In this document: in pieces, positions 34,035-44,072 of the stretch
Layout: the number at the start of each line of letters is the position of its first letter
Numbering within the stretch: position 1 is the stretch's first letter
Assembly (NCBI GenBank): GCA_902806575.1
Contig: CADCXD010000010.1
Coordinates: 558,001-622,000, forward strand
Length of the DNA: 64,000 bases
Direction: 5' to 3'
DNA from: Jackrogersella multiformis
Taxonomy: Eukaryota; Ascomycota; Sordariomycetes; Xylariales; Hypoxylaceae
Notes under the pieces: model-generated
Seen by the model: only the letters and a program-made list of their open reading frames with translations
Databases searched by the model: none
Told to the model about the DNA's origin: nothing
Translations under genes and position numbers: made by a program

Positions 34035-35183
34035 TAAATATCGAGGGGGGAGGACGTCGCGCCCTCCTTAAATATCGTGTCTACCGAGGTACCTGTGTTT
34101 ACGTACCGTTGTATTTCAGCAATCCTACCTAAAAAACTAAAAATAAAAAATCCCCTCCCGAAATGGGCATTAACATTCGACGCCGGAGACGCTTCCGGTT
34201 GGCGTCGCAGCCAATGAAGGCAGTTGGCGGGCGAGGTCACATTTGCTACCTAGGTAGGTATTTAACTAAGCGCTAAGACGCAACAAATGTATTGCTCGGG
34301 TTGCAGGAACCACGAGGCTCGGCGGCACCAGTAATATATCCTAGGTACCTAGCAATGATTCCGATTTGGTCCAACGCACATGCGTAGGTGTGAATTTGAG
34401 TAGGACTTGCTCGGACTTCCGAGGTTTCGAGCGCGCCCTTCGGCGTTTTCATCATATAGCGGTGTAGGTAGGTAGTACTAGCCGTATGACTCAAAGCTGA
34501 ATTGAATTCCAATCCAATGGCTATGCAGTTCGGAGATAATTTTTTTTATCTTATCTGATCCGGATTCGTATGCATCTGATGCGCACGCGGTCGACGACGG
34601 CTTCGGCTTCGGCTTCGGCTTCGGCTTCGGCTTCGGCTCCGGGATCGGTGCTGCCTAGGGTAGGCAGGTTAGGGCAGGAATGGGGGGAGAAGCCGTCCCT
34701 CGGTTACCTATCTAGTGATGTTACGATATTATGAGAAAGAACAATGGGTTATACACTAGCGGGTATAACGCAATAGTAGTCGGAGATCGAGCAAAGTTCC
34801 AAGATTCCGGGGTTCGAAGTCGCTTCTAGTTACCTAAATACCTAACCTAAGTAGGTACCAATTTTCTAGCTTCACTTTTGGTCGCAATCTCATCCTATTA
34901 TTTTTGTAGAACGATGACTTGAGTAGTACATATATTATATAGGTACTACGAGGATATATATAAGAATCAGTATTTAAATTATTTTCCTACTGGCTTTAGT
35001 TATCAACTCTCAATCTCCTCTTTGTTCTCTCTACTACATTTTTTAATAAGTGCCTTTAAAAGGTTCGCTGCTTTTCTTCTTACTTGCCGAAACATAGCTC
35101 CCGAATACTTAGCTAGCTTCATTTGCCTATCTTTATACCAAGAATAGTCGAAAGTTAAACACTACCTAGTAGATACAAGCATC
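34035..35183. other. Spacer with a hexanucleotide repeat
   Basis: Holds the (GGCTTC)7 microsatellite at 34599-34640 and a TACCTAGG palindrome at 34246-34260. The final 200 bases are TATA- and pyrimidine-rich and are the likely promoter of the O-methyltransferase. Confidence 0.45.
34599..34640. repeat. (GGCTTC)7 microsatellite
   Basis: Seven hexamers in tandem; the last has one substitution (GGCTCC). Confidence 0.9.
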
Positions 35184-36276
35184 ATGAAGGAGGGAACGAC
35201 GCTGCTCTACACCACGGAGACTCTGGGCGCTCGCGTGTCCAAGTACTCCGAGTCAATCTCTATCCCGATTCCTCAGAATCTCCAAGAGTATCATGCTCGT
35301 ATCTTTGAGGAGCGTGATGACTCCAACTATATGATCTCAACCTTTGAGTCCCAGGCTTTGATCTTCCTCGCACGGATCATCGGCGCAAAGAGAGGTGAAC
35401 TAATACCCCCTATACCGTCCAACTCCAGATGGACAATGCTGTTGGATTTCCATTGTCTGGAAATTAGATTGGTTCGCTAACACGATTGTAGTCCTCGAAA
35501 TCGGCGTGTACGTTGGGTTCTCAGCTAGTATGTAATATCAAGATTCATCTTCCCCCCCTTTTAGCATGTCTCGGGAGTTGAGATTTCCCACCCAAGTTCG
35601 GTTGGAAGCTATTTCTCCCGAGACATGCATAAACCTCTTAGACTCCCCAATTGAGAATTGATACTAACTCTCATCGTTACAGTGATATGGAGTCATGCGA
35701 TTGGACCGCAAGGCAAGGTCACTGGTCTCGAGTACGATGAAGAGTATGCTGAGCTCGCACGTGCCGCCGCGAAGGAGAATGGCTATGAAAACGTCGAGGT
35801 GCACGTAGGTGACGCTGCTGAGACGTAAGTGAATCCCATAATTTCTCTTCTTGTCTCTCTTCCTTCCCCCAATTTCTCCTTGTTAAGAGACAGGCTAATT
35901 TATTCCCATCGGAACCAACAGCCTCCCAAAGCTCGCTTACCCAGATGAGCCCTATGATATCATATTCATAGATGCAAACAAGACCGGCTACCCCGGATAT
36001 CTGAAAAAGATCCTGGAGATGTCGGCGCCGGGTGCCAAGCAACGGCTCCTTCGACCCGGCGGCATCATCGCGGCAGACAACGCATTGCGCCGCGGCTTAG
36101 TCGCCGACTCGAGCTCGGACAACCCGTGGAAGCCCGCTGGCTTCGACGATGGATGGGAGGGCAGCGCTGTCGCCGCCGTACGCAAGTACAACAAGGCCGC
36201 AGCCGAGAGCGACCGCCTCGAAACGTTTATGATACCTCTGTGGGACGGCCTCAACCTAGCCCGACTTGTGGACTAG
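35184..36276 (+). CDS. Class I SAM-dependent O-methyltransferase (caffeoyl-CoA OMT-like)
   Basis: Four exons: 35184-35394, 35492-35527 (36 bp), 35683-35824 and 35922-36276, giving 247 residues. The splice junctions reconstruct SAM motif I (VLEIGVYVGFSA, residues 71-82), followed by GKVTGLEYDEEYAELARAAA, with the acidic residue (E in GLEYD) that contacts ribose. DEPYDIIFIDANKTGYPGYL carries the Asp residues that bind the divalent metal and substrate in this family, and LLRPGGIIAADNALRRG follows. The end, DRLETFMIPLWDGLNLARL, is canonical. The target is probably a catechol or similar hydroxyl of a small molecule. Intron 2 (155 bp) holds a perfect 14-bp inverted repeat. Confidence 0.9.
35564..35628. 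repeat. Perfect 14-bp inverted repeat inside an intron
   Basis: GCATGTCTCGGGAG at 35564-35577 pairs exactly with CTCCCGAGACATGC at 35615-35628 across a 37-nt loop. It lies between donor and branch point of intron 2 of the O-methyltransferase. Confidence 0.9.
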
Positions 36277-37199
36277 ATGGGCTATCGGGCTTAAAACCAA
36301 ATCAAGCAGGCTATGTTCATATGCACATGTGTATTAGCGTTACACTATTTGGAAATCCTACGGTATGAAATTGATAGGAGGGTTGGGGGCTAGATACATA
36401 CATGACTCGCATCTTCACCGGCATTTGGTGCCCAATCAACTTGCTAATCACATCTCGTTGGCTTCTGATAATGATACTATGAAATGTTGTGTTACGCACC
36501 CGTAGAGGAGCTGAATGTCGCCACCCATCCCATGCCGTGTCTTGGCGAGACAGTAGTAAATAAATCATGTAGTAACAGACAATTAAGAACATCATCATTC
36601 TTCTAGATGATAGGGTGTATCGTGACTGTACGATAATAATAAATCTCATACATTATCTCATAGATTGATCCGTCAAGAATCGTGTAAGAGAAATGCAGCC
36701 CTGTAGAAACACCCCATCCATCCATGCCGTGCCCGTGGCCCCGTCACACGGCCCCAAAGCCCGGAGGATCCAACACAGCACGCAAGGCCGGGAGGAACCA
36801 CAACATGTCTGATCGCTGACTGCGCCGCCTCCACAATCGGGGTGTTGGTATTTTATCTGCAGCCTGCGCCGCAGCGCCGTAAATAGATAGATTGGCCGAT
36901 TTTGCTTATATTAATTTCACAACGATGCAACGATGAGATGGTACGATGAGATAGGTAGGTAGGTAGGACCTAGGTATACAAAATGCTCGACTCGCAGCCT
37001 GCCGCCATGTCTTTTCCTGTTCCCTCTTCGTTTCTGCTTTCTCGTGCGCGCGCGCGATGTGGTAGATTGGATCTGTGCCTGCCTCTTAGTCGAGACTTGA
37101 TTTAGTTGACGTTTGTTGTTTGCGTTGGCTCCATACCTATCTACCTAGGTACTCGCTCAGATACTAGCCACGTGAAAGTGAAAGCAAGGCGATTATTCA
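36277..37199. other. Spacer
   Basis: 3' flank of the O-methyltransferase and promoter of the membrane-protein gene. It includes a TAGGTAGGTAGG run near 36952-36975, a CTACCTAGGTAC copy near 37140 and a GCGCGCGCGC run near 37047-37057. No gene supported. Confidence 0.4.
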
Positions 37200-38765
37200 A
37201 TGATGCGATACGGGCATCATAAGGAGAAGGAAAGTGGCAAGGGGGCTAAGAAGGATAGTGAGAAGGATAGTGAGAAAAATAATGGGAAAAATAATGAGAA
37301 GGACCATGGAAAAGGAGACGGAAAAGGAGGTGGGAACAACAATATTTGGTCCGGGTTTCTCAACCCAGCAAAGGGCGCCGATCCCAACTCTAAACCCGCG
37401 AACACTCAAAGCTCGACGCCAATGAACGGCGGGACGCAAGAAACCGGATCATCGAACCTGAAACCGTCGTCGTCACAGGTAAACACATCACAGAGTATCG
37501 ACCAGAGCTCGACCTCGATCTCCAGGGATGGGAATCTGAATCAGTCCACGACGACCGCTCCCCCGCCCGATAAGACGAACAGCGGTGATCCGAATCTGTC
37601 TACCCCTACTACGAGTACTATGGCAGGGAACGACGGTGGATCGCCTCCAAGTACAACGGCATCACCGCCTCCTGGCACTGATGCCAGTTCCAGTGCGGAT
37701 ACCAACACCAACACAGGTGTCAGCGATACCAGTTCGGATACCAACACCAATACCAACACAGGTATCAGCGATCCCAGCACCAATTCCAGCCCCAATACAG
37801 GAAGCCAGCCCACCAGCGCGGAGGGCGGCTCGATACCTGACAGGGTGCCCATACCTCTATCCACATCCACGCCCTCGCAGCCGCTGCTTACCTTTACTAC
37901 GTCTACATCCGCGCCGACGCTGCAGCCGGCGCCCAACGCCCAATCCAGCGGCGCGTCCACAAGCGCAAGCACAGGCGCAGCCGCACTGCCCACGTGGGCC
38001 ATCCCGCTCATCGTCGTCGCCGCGCTAATGGCGCTCGCGTTCCTCGCGTCGCTGGCAGCGCTCAGCCTGCGCGAGCGGCGGCGGAAAGACGATGGCGAAG
38101 GACGCTCCGATGGTGAACAGGGGGGAGGAGTAGGAGGCGGCAAGAAACCGAGCTACGCGCGCGCGGTGGGCCGGGCCGCGGCCGTGGCGACAGGCGCGTT
38201 CGTGCCGATCTGGATTGCGAGGAGTCTCCGGGGGAAGGGCCAGAAGGAGGACAGCGAGAGGGCGGAGTATGAACGCGGGGTTGCGTATGCGAAGTTAGGG
38301 CGAGAACACGAGAATGAGAATGAGAACGAGAATGGGAATGAGCGGGAACGGGGGCAGGGGCAGGGGCAGGGGCAGGAGCAAGAATATGGAAATGAACAGG
38401 GATGGCAGGGGAGGCGGTCTACGGAGGCGGTGCCTGAGGAAGGGCATCGGCTGCCGGTGCCTATGCCCGCTTCCGCACTCATGATCACGCCCACCGCCAC
38501 GGCTGTGCCTGTGGCCGAGCCGGTGGGGAGGCGCGATTCGGTCGTTTCGTCGCTGTCGTCGTCGTCGAGGAGCCAGGGGCGGTACGAGAGGTTGGTCCCG
38601 TCGCCGGTGACGGACGAGACGCCGTATGTGTGGTCGCCGCCGCAGGATCCTCCGCAGATCAGAGTAGATGACTCGGAGGATAGGGGAGCGGCGGCGGGAG
38701 CCGAAGGAAGGGCGGAGTCGGACGTTCCGGCGATACTGAGACCTGGTCAGAGACCGGGAGATTGA
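37200..38765 (+). CDS. Single-pass membrane protein with Ser/Thr-rich domain, unrecognised
   Basis: 521 residues, no intron. The layout resembles fungal single-pass surface proteins. There is a Lys/Asn/Gly-rich N-terminus (1-48), a Ser/Thr/Pro/Asn-rich stretch (about 65-262, with Asp-Thr-Asn repeats near 166-190) and one membrane segment at 266-290 (WAIPLIVVAALMALAFLASL). An Arg-rich stop-transfer, RERRRKDDGE, follows, then a long charged tail with Glu-Asn and Gly-Gln dipeptide runs near 365-395. No signal peptide precedes the Ser/Thr region in this model, so an upstream exon may be missing or the segment acts as a signal anchor. No WSC, Mid2 or other named domain is seen. The tail composition is strongly G-rich at third positions. 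Confidence 0.65.
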   Translation: MMRYGHHKEKESGKGAKKDSEKDSEKNNGKNNEKDHGKGDGKGGGNNNIWSGFLNPAKGADPNSKPANTQSSTPMNGGTQETGSSNLKPSSSQVNTSQSIDQSSTSISRDGNLNQSTTTAPPPDKTNSGDPNLSTPTTSTMAGNDGGSPPSTTASPPPGTDASSSADTNTNTGVSDTSSDTNTNTNTGISDPSTNSSPNTGSQPTSAEGGSIPDRVPIPLSTSTPSQPLLTFTTSTSAPTLQPAPNAQSSGASTSASTGAAALPTWAIPLIVVAALMALAFLASLAALSLRERRRKDDGEGRSDGEQGGGVGGGKKPSYARAVGRAAAVATGAFVPIWIARSLRGKGQKEDSERAEYERGVAYAKLGREHENENENENGNERERGQGQGQGQEQEYGNEQGWQGRRSTEAVPEEGHRLPVPMPASALMITPTATAVPVAEPVGRRDSVVSSLSSSSRSQGRYERLVPSPVTDETPYVWSPPQDPPQIRVDDSEDRGAAAGAEGRAESDVPAILRPGQRPGD

Positions 38766-39529
38766 TGTCGCGGGGAGTGTTGGGCTGGATCCGATAGCGA
38801 GAATATTAATGTTCTTCAGTATGGTTTCCGTTCGGGGTTGAATATTAGGGGGGAAGTGTTCGGGCGTTGTTGGATCCTTTTATAGGCGCAGTAGCTAGGA
38901 TTGGTCCTCTAAAATGGGTAGGGCTTCCTTACATATTGAGTCATTGAAGATTTCATCTTGAAGTCCATCGAACGAAAGTAATTGCAGCTAACGGCAGAAA
39001 TAAAAGCAATTGGGAACCTGCCGAGTGATGTGAAAACATTTGTTACATTAGTTGGATATAGAGCTATCTCCAATACCATGAGAATCGAAATCATGATTCA
39101 CTACACGACATCCTTTACAGGTTTGTAATTAATTATGAATTCTCTCCAGTTAAGTGAGTGACTAAGGTCCTTGACGGGAAATTTTGGATGTGATATGATG
39201 ATATCATCCGAATACCTAGACAAACTGCCAAACAGTAGCATAATGGGTTGCTCTACGCATCAATGCATATGGCTGACTACCTACCTAATGGGAAATATAT
39301 ATACGATCACACTAAATTGTAGATCATGGATACCTATGGTTCACACCCCGTATTGTGTTTCTGCGATACTAGAGAATATAAACCTACCCTGCTTCCGTCT
39401 TTACATCTCCGTACATCCCTTAGCTCAGCTTTACTCAGTATAATTTACCCCTATATAACTCTCAGCAAGAACCTTGGAAGTCTAGTATACCTACCTACCA
39501 GGTAGGTAGTTAAACATTGTTCTTCTACC
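38766..39529. other. Spacer
   Basis: AT-rich, non-coding; palindrome CTACCTACCAGGTAGGTAG at 39490-39508 just upstream of the next gene. Confidence 0.4.
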
Positions 39530-40215
39530 ATGACTAGTCATGACATCCTTCGCCGCGCTCTAGCCGCTACCCAAGCATCTTTCGAGCACACTGTAGAAGA
39601 AATTCATCATCGACCTCTACCTAAATCAAGTATAGAGGCATCCTTAGATGAGTACTTTGATGACATCAGGGGGACTATCGAGAGCATGGCAAACGACATT
39701 CTCCTCTTGCAAATCCCATCATGTCGATGTATCACTGCACGATGGGATCTTCAGCAAGTCCTTATTGATACTACCGGCACAATATTCAAGCCTCATTCTT
39801 GCATGCCTAGCTTGCAAGAGGAAGAGTGGGACAGTAGTTTTGATGAGCAGATAAACGAGTTACGTTCCTAAGAGATGCGCTGCTCTATGACGAGACCGGC
39901 GAATTCAAGGGTCCTGATGGAATTCCATTTCGGCAGCACCCAGCATACAGCCAATTTACTCTGGAGTTCTCGAATCAATTCCCCGGGTTTGAAACGTCTA
40001 GTAGGAGCCTTTGGTGTCCATCAACTACTGTCTACCTCCCCGACCCTGGAACAATCTTCGACGAAATGCCCCCCGAGTTTATGCCCCACGACACATGGGA
40101 CGCATGGAACCTTCGGGACTGGGCTTCTAAATGTAGGAAGGCGAGGAAGTGGTATAATAATCAGAGTAGATTGAAGATTGATGAAGAGGAGGCGAAAGCA
40201 CGTATGGTGGTGTAG
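39530..40215 (+). CDS. Unrecognised protein with a frame break (frameshift or tiny intron)
   Basis: The first frame starts MTSHDILRRALAATQASFEH and reaches a stop at 39869-39871. A second, clearly coding frame overlaps it from about 39860 to 40215 and reads FLRDALLYDETGEFKGPDG, then SLWCPSTTVYLPDPGT, EFMPHDTWDAWNLRDWASK and so on. One missing base around 39856-39860 would join them into about 228 residues. Alternatively, a 47-bp intron at 39826-39872 with a weak GTGGGA donor and CTAAG acceptor closes the frame to 212 residues, at the cost of sequence that itself looks coding. No domain is named; the Trp-rich C-terminal half looks like a conserved fungal fold, perhaps a family I do not recognise. 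Functional state uncertain. Confidence 0.55.
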
Positions 40216-40911
40216 TGTTGGATTTGTAAGGACTGAAGGATAGTGAAATATTGAGGCGCGAGAACGGGGATGTTATTAGGGGCTAAGGGGAAGATAAAAA
40301 ATAGAAATAATCATGTCATTTCTCAAATAAAAGGGGGGCAGGATAGCTCAGTTCAAACCCCCCTTTTACGGGCTCGAATCTAGCACCTACCAGGTAAGAG
40401 GTAGGATAAACTCATTAAAGCGTTCTAATACTGTGCTCCGCCATACTCTCAAACTACCTAGCTTACATACGGCCCTTCCGTGTAAATTGATGTTTGTTTG
40501 ATCGTTCCTCGTCCACGACGCCTGGTTTGGATCACCCATCAGCAACTGCATTTAGCCCCTGAAATCTGAAGCCAATAGGCACTAACAGCCATCACAACTG
40601 AATTTTTATAGATTGATCTATCCTATGTAGATACTCTAAACTTCTCTTGCTAATACAATAAAAGCTACCTTATTGATGGAAGGGGTGATGATATATTCAT
40701 TAGCTAGGAGTTACAACTGCGCGTGTGTTGGAAGGTCCCCTTTGAGGGTGGCTACTGAAGATTATCTACACAAGAAGTTCAAGTTGATAAATAATGAACT
40801 CAATTTAGGAACTCAAACTTGAAATAATATCCCAAACACTTTATTTTCATTGGTCTTATACACCGTATCGAATTTCTAGGTAAACTGATTAAACCTAGCA
40901 GATATACTATC
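40216..40911. other. Spacer with a 10-bp hairpin
   Basis: Contains a perfect inverted repeat, AAAAGGGGGG (40329-40338) and CCCCCCTTTT (40358-40367), 114 bases after the preceding stop. Otherwise AT-rich and non-coding. Confidence 0.5.
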
Positions 40912-41739
40912 ATGAATTACCTTAACATCGACGCCCTTACCATAAGAAATACGGGCAGAATCGAGGGATGGATGAGCGAAGTTGAAGAGGACACCGACAA
41001 TCGCTACCCAATAGATCCGGACGATTTAGAAAATCCTATCAATAATCCTAGTTCACCCCCAGAGGACCAAGCACAATTTACAACCGATGAGCAGGACAGC
41101 TCTTCAGCCGACGCCCCCTTAAGCGCTACGGGGAGGACATTGTTAGACTACCACTTTGAAGTCGCCCAAGAACGGTTCGGTGTTTATAGAATATATGATT
41201 TAAGGGTACAGCTACAGAATGTCACTGAGAAGCTCATATTCATGATTGCAAAAACAGTCCAGCAAGAACTCGAATTAACGAATAAGCCTTCCATGCATTA
41301 CAGACTGACTGGAAGATATCCAGGAGAGGTGGGAATTCCAGAAGGAGCAGGGGTTTCCCCGAGCATTTGGATCACTTTGCCTCCCGATTTTCGAAACTTC
41401 AAACAATTAATTCTCGACAATAAAACAGACGAGGCTAAGGCCGTCATAAATGAGACTATACGCAAAATCTATGCCGTCATTGACAAGCACCAGCGTGAAT
41501 TCACAGGGCGGAAGGTCTGGCTAGCGGATATTGTGGTAATTTGCATCCTTTTTGAACCCTTCGGAGACCGAATAGAGCCGATGGCCTCCTACTCGATAAC
41601 GAAAATGGTGTTTCTAATGACAGCCGACAAGAAACATGTCGTAATGCATGATACTCGAATTGCCGCCGAAGCAAAGGCAATTTACACACGTGGATGGAAA
41701 GGTAGACCAACCTATGAGACGATCAAGAAGAAACCATAG
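40912..41739 (+). CDS. Orphan protein, 275 residues
   Basis: Not recognised. An acidic disordered N-terminus (about 20-80, rich in Asp, Glu, Pro and Ser) precedes a folded-looking domain (about 80-275) with mixed helices and strands. Examples are TLLDYHFEVAQERFGVYRIY, SIWITLPPDFRNFKQLIL and KVWLADIVVICILFEPFGDR. There is no signal peptide, and the only hydrophobic run, near WLADIVVICILF, is too short and isolated to call a membrane helix. No intron. The ATG at 40912 is the first in frame. It lies in a run of orphan genes from 37.2 to 43.4 kb, so a lineage-specific or fast-evolving gene is likely. Confidence 0.6.
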   Translation: MNYLNIDALTIRNTGRIEGWMSEVEEDTDNRYPIDPDDLENPINNPSSPPEDQAQFTTDEQDSSSADAPLSATGRTLLDYHFEVAQERFGVYRIYDLRVQLQNVTEKLIFMIAKTVQQELELTNKPSMHYRLTGRYPGEVGIPEGAGVSPSIWITLPPDFRNFKQLILDNKTDEAKAVINETIRKIYAVIDKHQREFTGRKVWLADIVVICILFEPFGDRIEPMASYSITKMVFLMTADKKHVVMHDTRIAAEAKAIYTRGWKGRPTYETIKKKP

Positions 41740-42310
41740 GCAATTCTTGTTACTGCCGGTTGGTTGGTAGAGTAGGGTTGGGACTGAATAATTTGACATC
41801 ACGATTCCATCTTGCAATCTTTCAATATCTTACCTCTCGCTCAGTGAAATGTGCTGATGCGCCAACTCACACAAGGACTTATCACTGGGGGAGAATTGTG
41901 AATCATAAGCTCACTCTCGTAATGATATTACTCAGAAAACTATCATTTTGATGCGATTATCTATGTAGCTCGCAGTACACATTCATTACCATCGTGGAAG
42001 ACGGTGGAAAATGCGATGAATAGGGCTGAGCTGTAGACACGAGATCACCAAACCACATAGTATATGCATGATTCAGGTCCCTGGCATCTCTGATGTATTT
42101 TTAATCCCATGTAGATATGCCAAACCATTTAAACCCCCATAGTTTGTTCGGTATTCTCTCTTTATCCTCGTTCTCATTCTCATTCCTTGTCTTCATCCTA
42201 CCCAGCGATATCTACCTGAGCCCATTGCAGCTCTACCGGATTGCCAGGACATATTCATGCGAAGGGGAGAACTCGACACATAGGAGAAACTCGGAATTAG
42301 CTCAGGGACA
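41740..42310. other. Spacer containing an upstream ORF
   Basis: 3' flank of the previous gene and leader of the next. A 65-codon ATG-started frame (42117-42314) with a hydrophobic stretch ends in a TGA that overlaps the next start codon as ATGA. Confidence 0.45.
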
Positions 42311-42314
42311 ATGA
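42117..42314 (+). promoter_or_regulatory. Candidate upstream ORF overlapping the next start codon
   Basis: Starts MPNHLNPHSLFG, has a hydrophobic core (SFLVFILPSDIYL) and stops within ATGA at 42311-42314. If transcribed with the downstream gene it would limit its translation or allow reinitiation. Confidence 0.3.
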
Positions 42315-43372
42315 GTAAACATGGCCGGCACTCTGGCCTGCCTCCTTACCAGCAACCGGAAGCTAACCCTCGACCCCCTATCCGCCCAAGCGCGATGATG
42401 ATCCCAGACGAGAGGCGACTAATGCAACGATTCGAATCCACTCAGAGGCCAAATCAAAATCCCTCCGGGTTACCCCCTATACCGCCGAACCCATTACGTC
42501 AGCATCCAGTACACCGGACCTACGATCCTCACCCTTCTCATTTCCAGCCTTACCCTCATGATAATGCTGATCCTGGCGTCCATCTTAACCCTGCTCCCAA
42601 TCCCAATCAACAACCTCAATTTTCGCCTGAGCCCGCCGCTCCTCCTACCAACCGTCCAGCTCGTTCTGAAAATCCTCGCCCGCAATCTTACCCTAGCCAC
42701 CAACCACAACCAGAACCCCATCTCGAACCACCACCCCATCAACACCCACAAACCCACCTCCAACCCCCGCGCCCGCGCTCCCCAACCCTCCACACCGCCT
42801 CCTCTCTCCACGCCCTCGCCGCCGCCGAGCTCGCCACCGCGCAGCGCGGCCTGCAAGCCGTCATCCAGCACGAGTACGGGTTCGCGCGCAGCACGCGCAT
42901 CGGGATCTCGTTCCGGCTGTCGCCCGTGGACATCGACGCGCGCAGCGGGGCGTGGGGGCGGGGCCCGGGCATGCTGTGGGAGGCGACGAGCGCGGGGATC
43001 TTCGCGCCGACGCTTGTGATCGCTCTGCCGGAGCGGGGGCTCGGCTCCAGCGCGTCGGCGGCGTGGCGGACGGCGCGCGCGGCGCGGGTCGGCGCGGACC
43101 TAAGGCCGGAGCGCGCGCGGGCGGAGGGGCTGCCGCTGCGCGACGACGGGGAGCTGGCGCGCGCGGAGTGGGAGTTCCGGGAGGGGCGGGCGGACGCGTG
43201 CAGGGTGGTGTCGCCGCGCGCGTGCGTGTACCTGCCGCTGGCGGGGCGGGGGGTGCTGACGCCGCTGTACGAGCGGGTGGAGAGGGAGGGGGAGGGCGGG
43301 AGGGCGCGGCTGCGGGCGTGGGCTGAGAGGTGGGGGTTCGTGTTGGAGTATGATGATGAGGTCGGGTCGTGA
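42311..43372 (+). CDS. Proline-rich orphan protein with GC-rich folded C-terminus
   Basis: Not recognised; 353 residues, no intron. Residues 1-155 are Pro/Gln/His/Asn-rich and disordered. From SLHALAAAELATAQRGLQAV onward the chain looks folded: it contains GISFRLSPVDIDARSGAWG, EATSAGIFAPTLVIALPERG, ACRVVSPRACVYLPLAG and RLRAWAERWGFVLEYDDE. Base use changes sharply near 42780: upstream codons are C/T-ending, downstream ones are almost all G- or C-ending, with Ala/Arg/Gly enrichment. No known domain, signal peptide or membrane helix. Confidence 0.6.
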   Translation: MSKHGRHSGLPPYQQPEANPRPPIRPSAMMIPDERRLMQRFESTQRPNQNPSGLPPIPPNPLRQHPVHRTYDPHPSHFQPYPHDNADPGVHLNPAPNPNQQPQFSPEPAAPPTNRPARSENPRPQSYPSHQPQPEPHLEPPPHQHPQTHLQPPRPRSPTLHTASSLHALAAAELATAQRGLQAVIQHEYGFARSTRIGISFRLSPVDIDARSGAWGRGPGMLWEATSAGIFAPTLVIALPERGLGSSASAAWRTARAARVGADLRPERARAEGLPLRDDGELARAEWEFREGRADACRVVSPRACVYLPLAGRGVLTPLYERVEREGEGGRARLRAWAERWGFVLEYDDEVGS

Positions 43373-44072
43373 GGGTGGAGGGAGGCGGTTGGTCGTCCTC
43401 GGGACTACGTAGTAGGTAGTAGTTTTCCGCTTGGATAGGAGAGTACCTTAGCTTGGCGGGTAGGTACTCTTTCGGTGTTTTGGATGGCGCGGAGTTATAC
43501 TTAGCATCATGCCTAATACGAATTGGTCAACTACTATCATTCATTAGCTCACAATCACGCGTGATAATCGATGTAGTAGTAATAGTAGTATTTCGACAAG
43601 ATTGTCTATTACGTTCATGAATCGCTTTTTATTCTACAACCCTACAACAGAGGGGTATGGTAAATCTCTATTATCGATCGTTAGGTAGGCAGACCGAAAG
43701 GTAGACGGGATGAAGATTCGGGGGTATGATGATGATGTGACCTCAAGAGATACCATACCTAAATTCCCCAGAAGGGGGCGTCCCCTGTAGTAAATACTCG
43801 GGCCGGATCGGTGGTTGATGCAGTCATATCCACAGCAAGACGCTGACGACTTGCAAATAGACAGCCACCTTTACGCCCTCCAATTTTCCCTCCCGCCCTG
43901 GAATACCCCCGCCATGCGTATATACTTTTGACACACCCTCATGACCGTGTCATACCAACGACACCTTGCCGCCTGTAGGTATACCAATCCCCCCTATTAG
44001 AATGTAAACTCTCCGTCAGACTAGTGGTAAACCGCTAGCATGTTACCAATCGTACCGAGGCCGTGCAGCCTC
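43373..44072. other. Spacer between convergent genes
   Basis: No coding frame. A TAG/GTA trinucleotide run lies near 43570-43590. No terminator hairpin was noted. Confidence 0.4.

Noticed and set aside
40344..40378. TAGCTCAGTT followed by CTCGAATC, resembling tRNA D- and T-arms
   Set aside because: Spacing is far too short and the region folds instead as the AAAAGGGGGG/CCCCCCTTTT hairpin.
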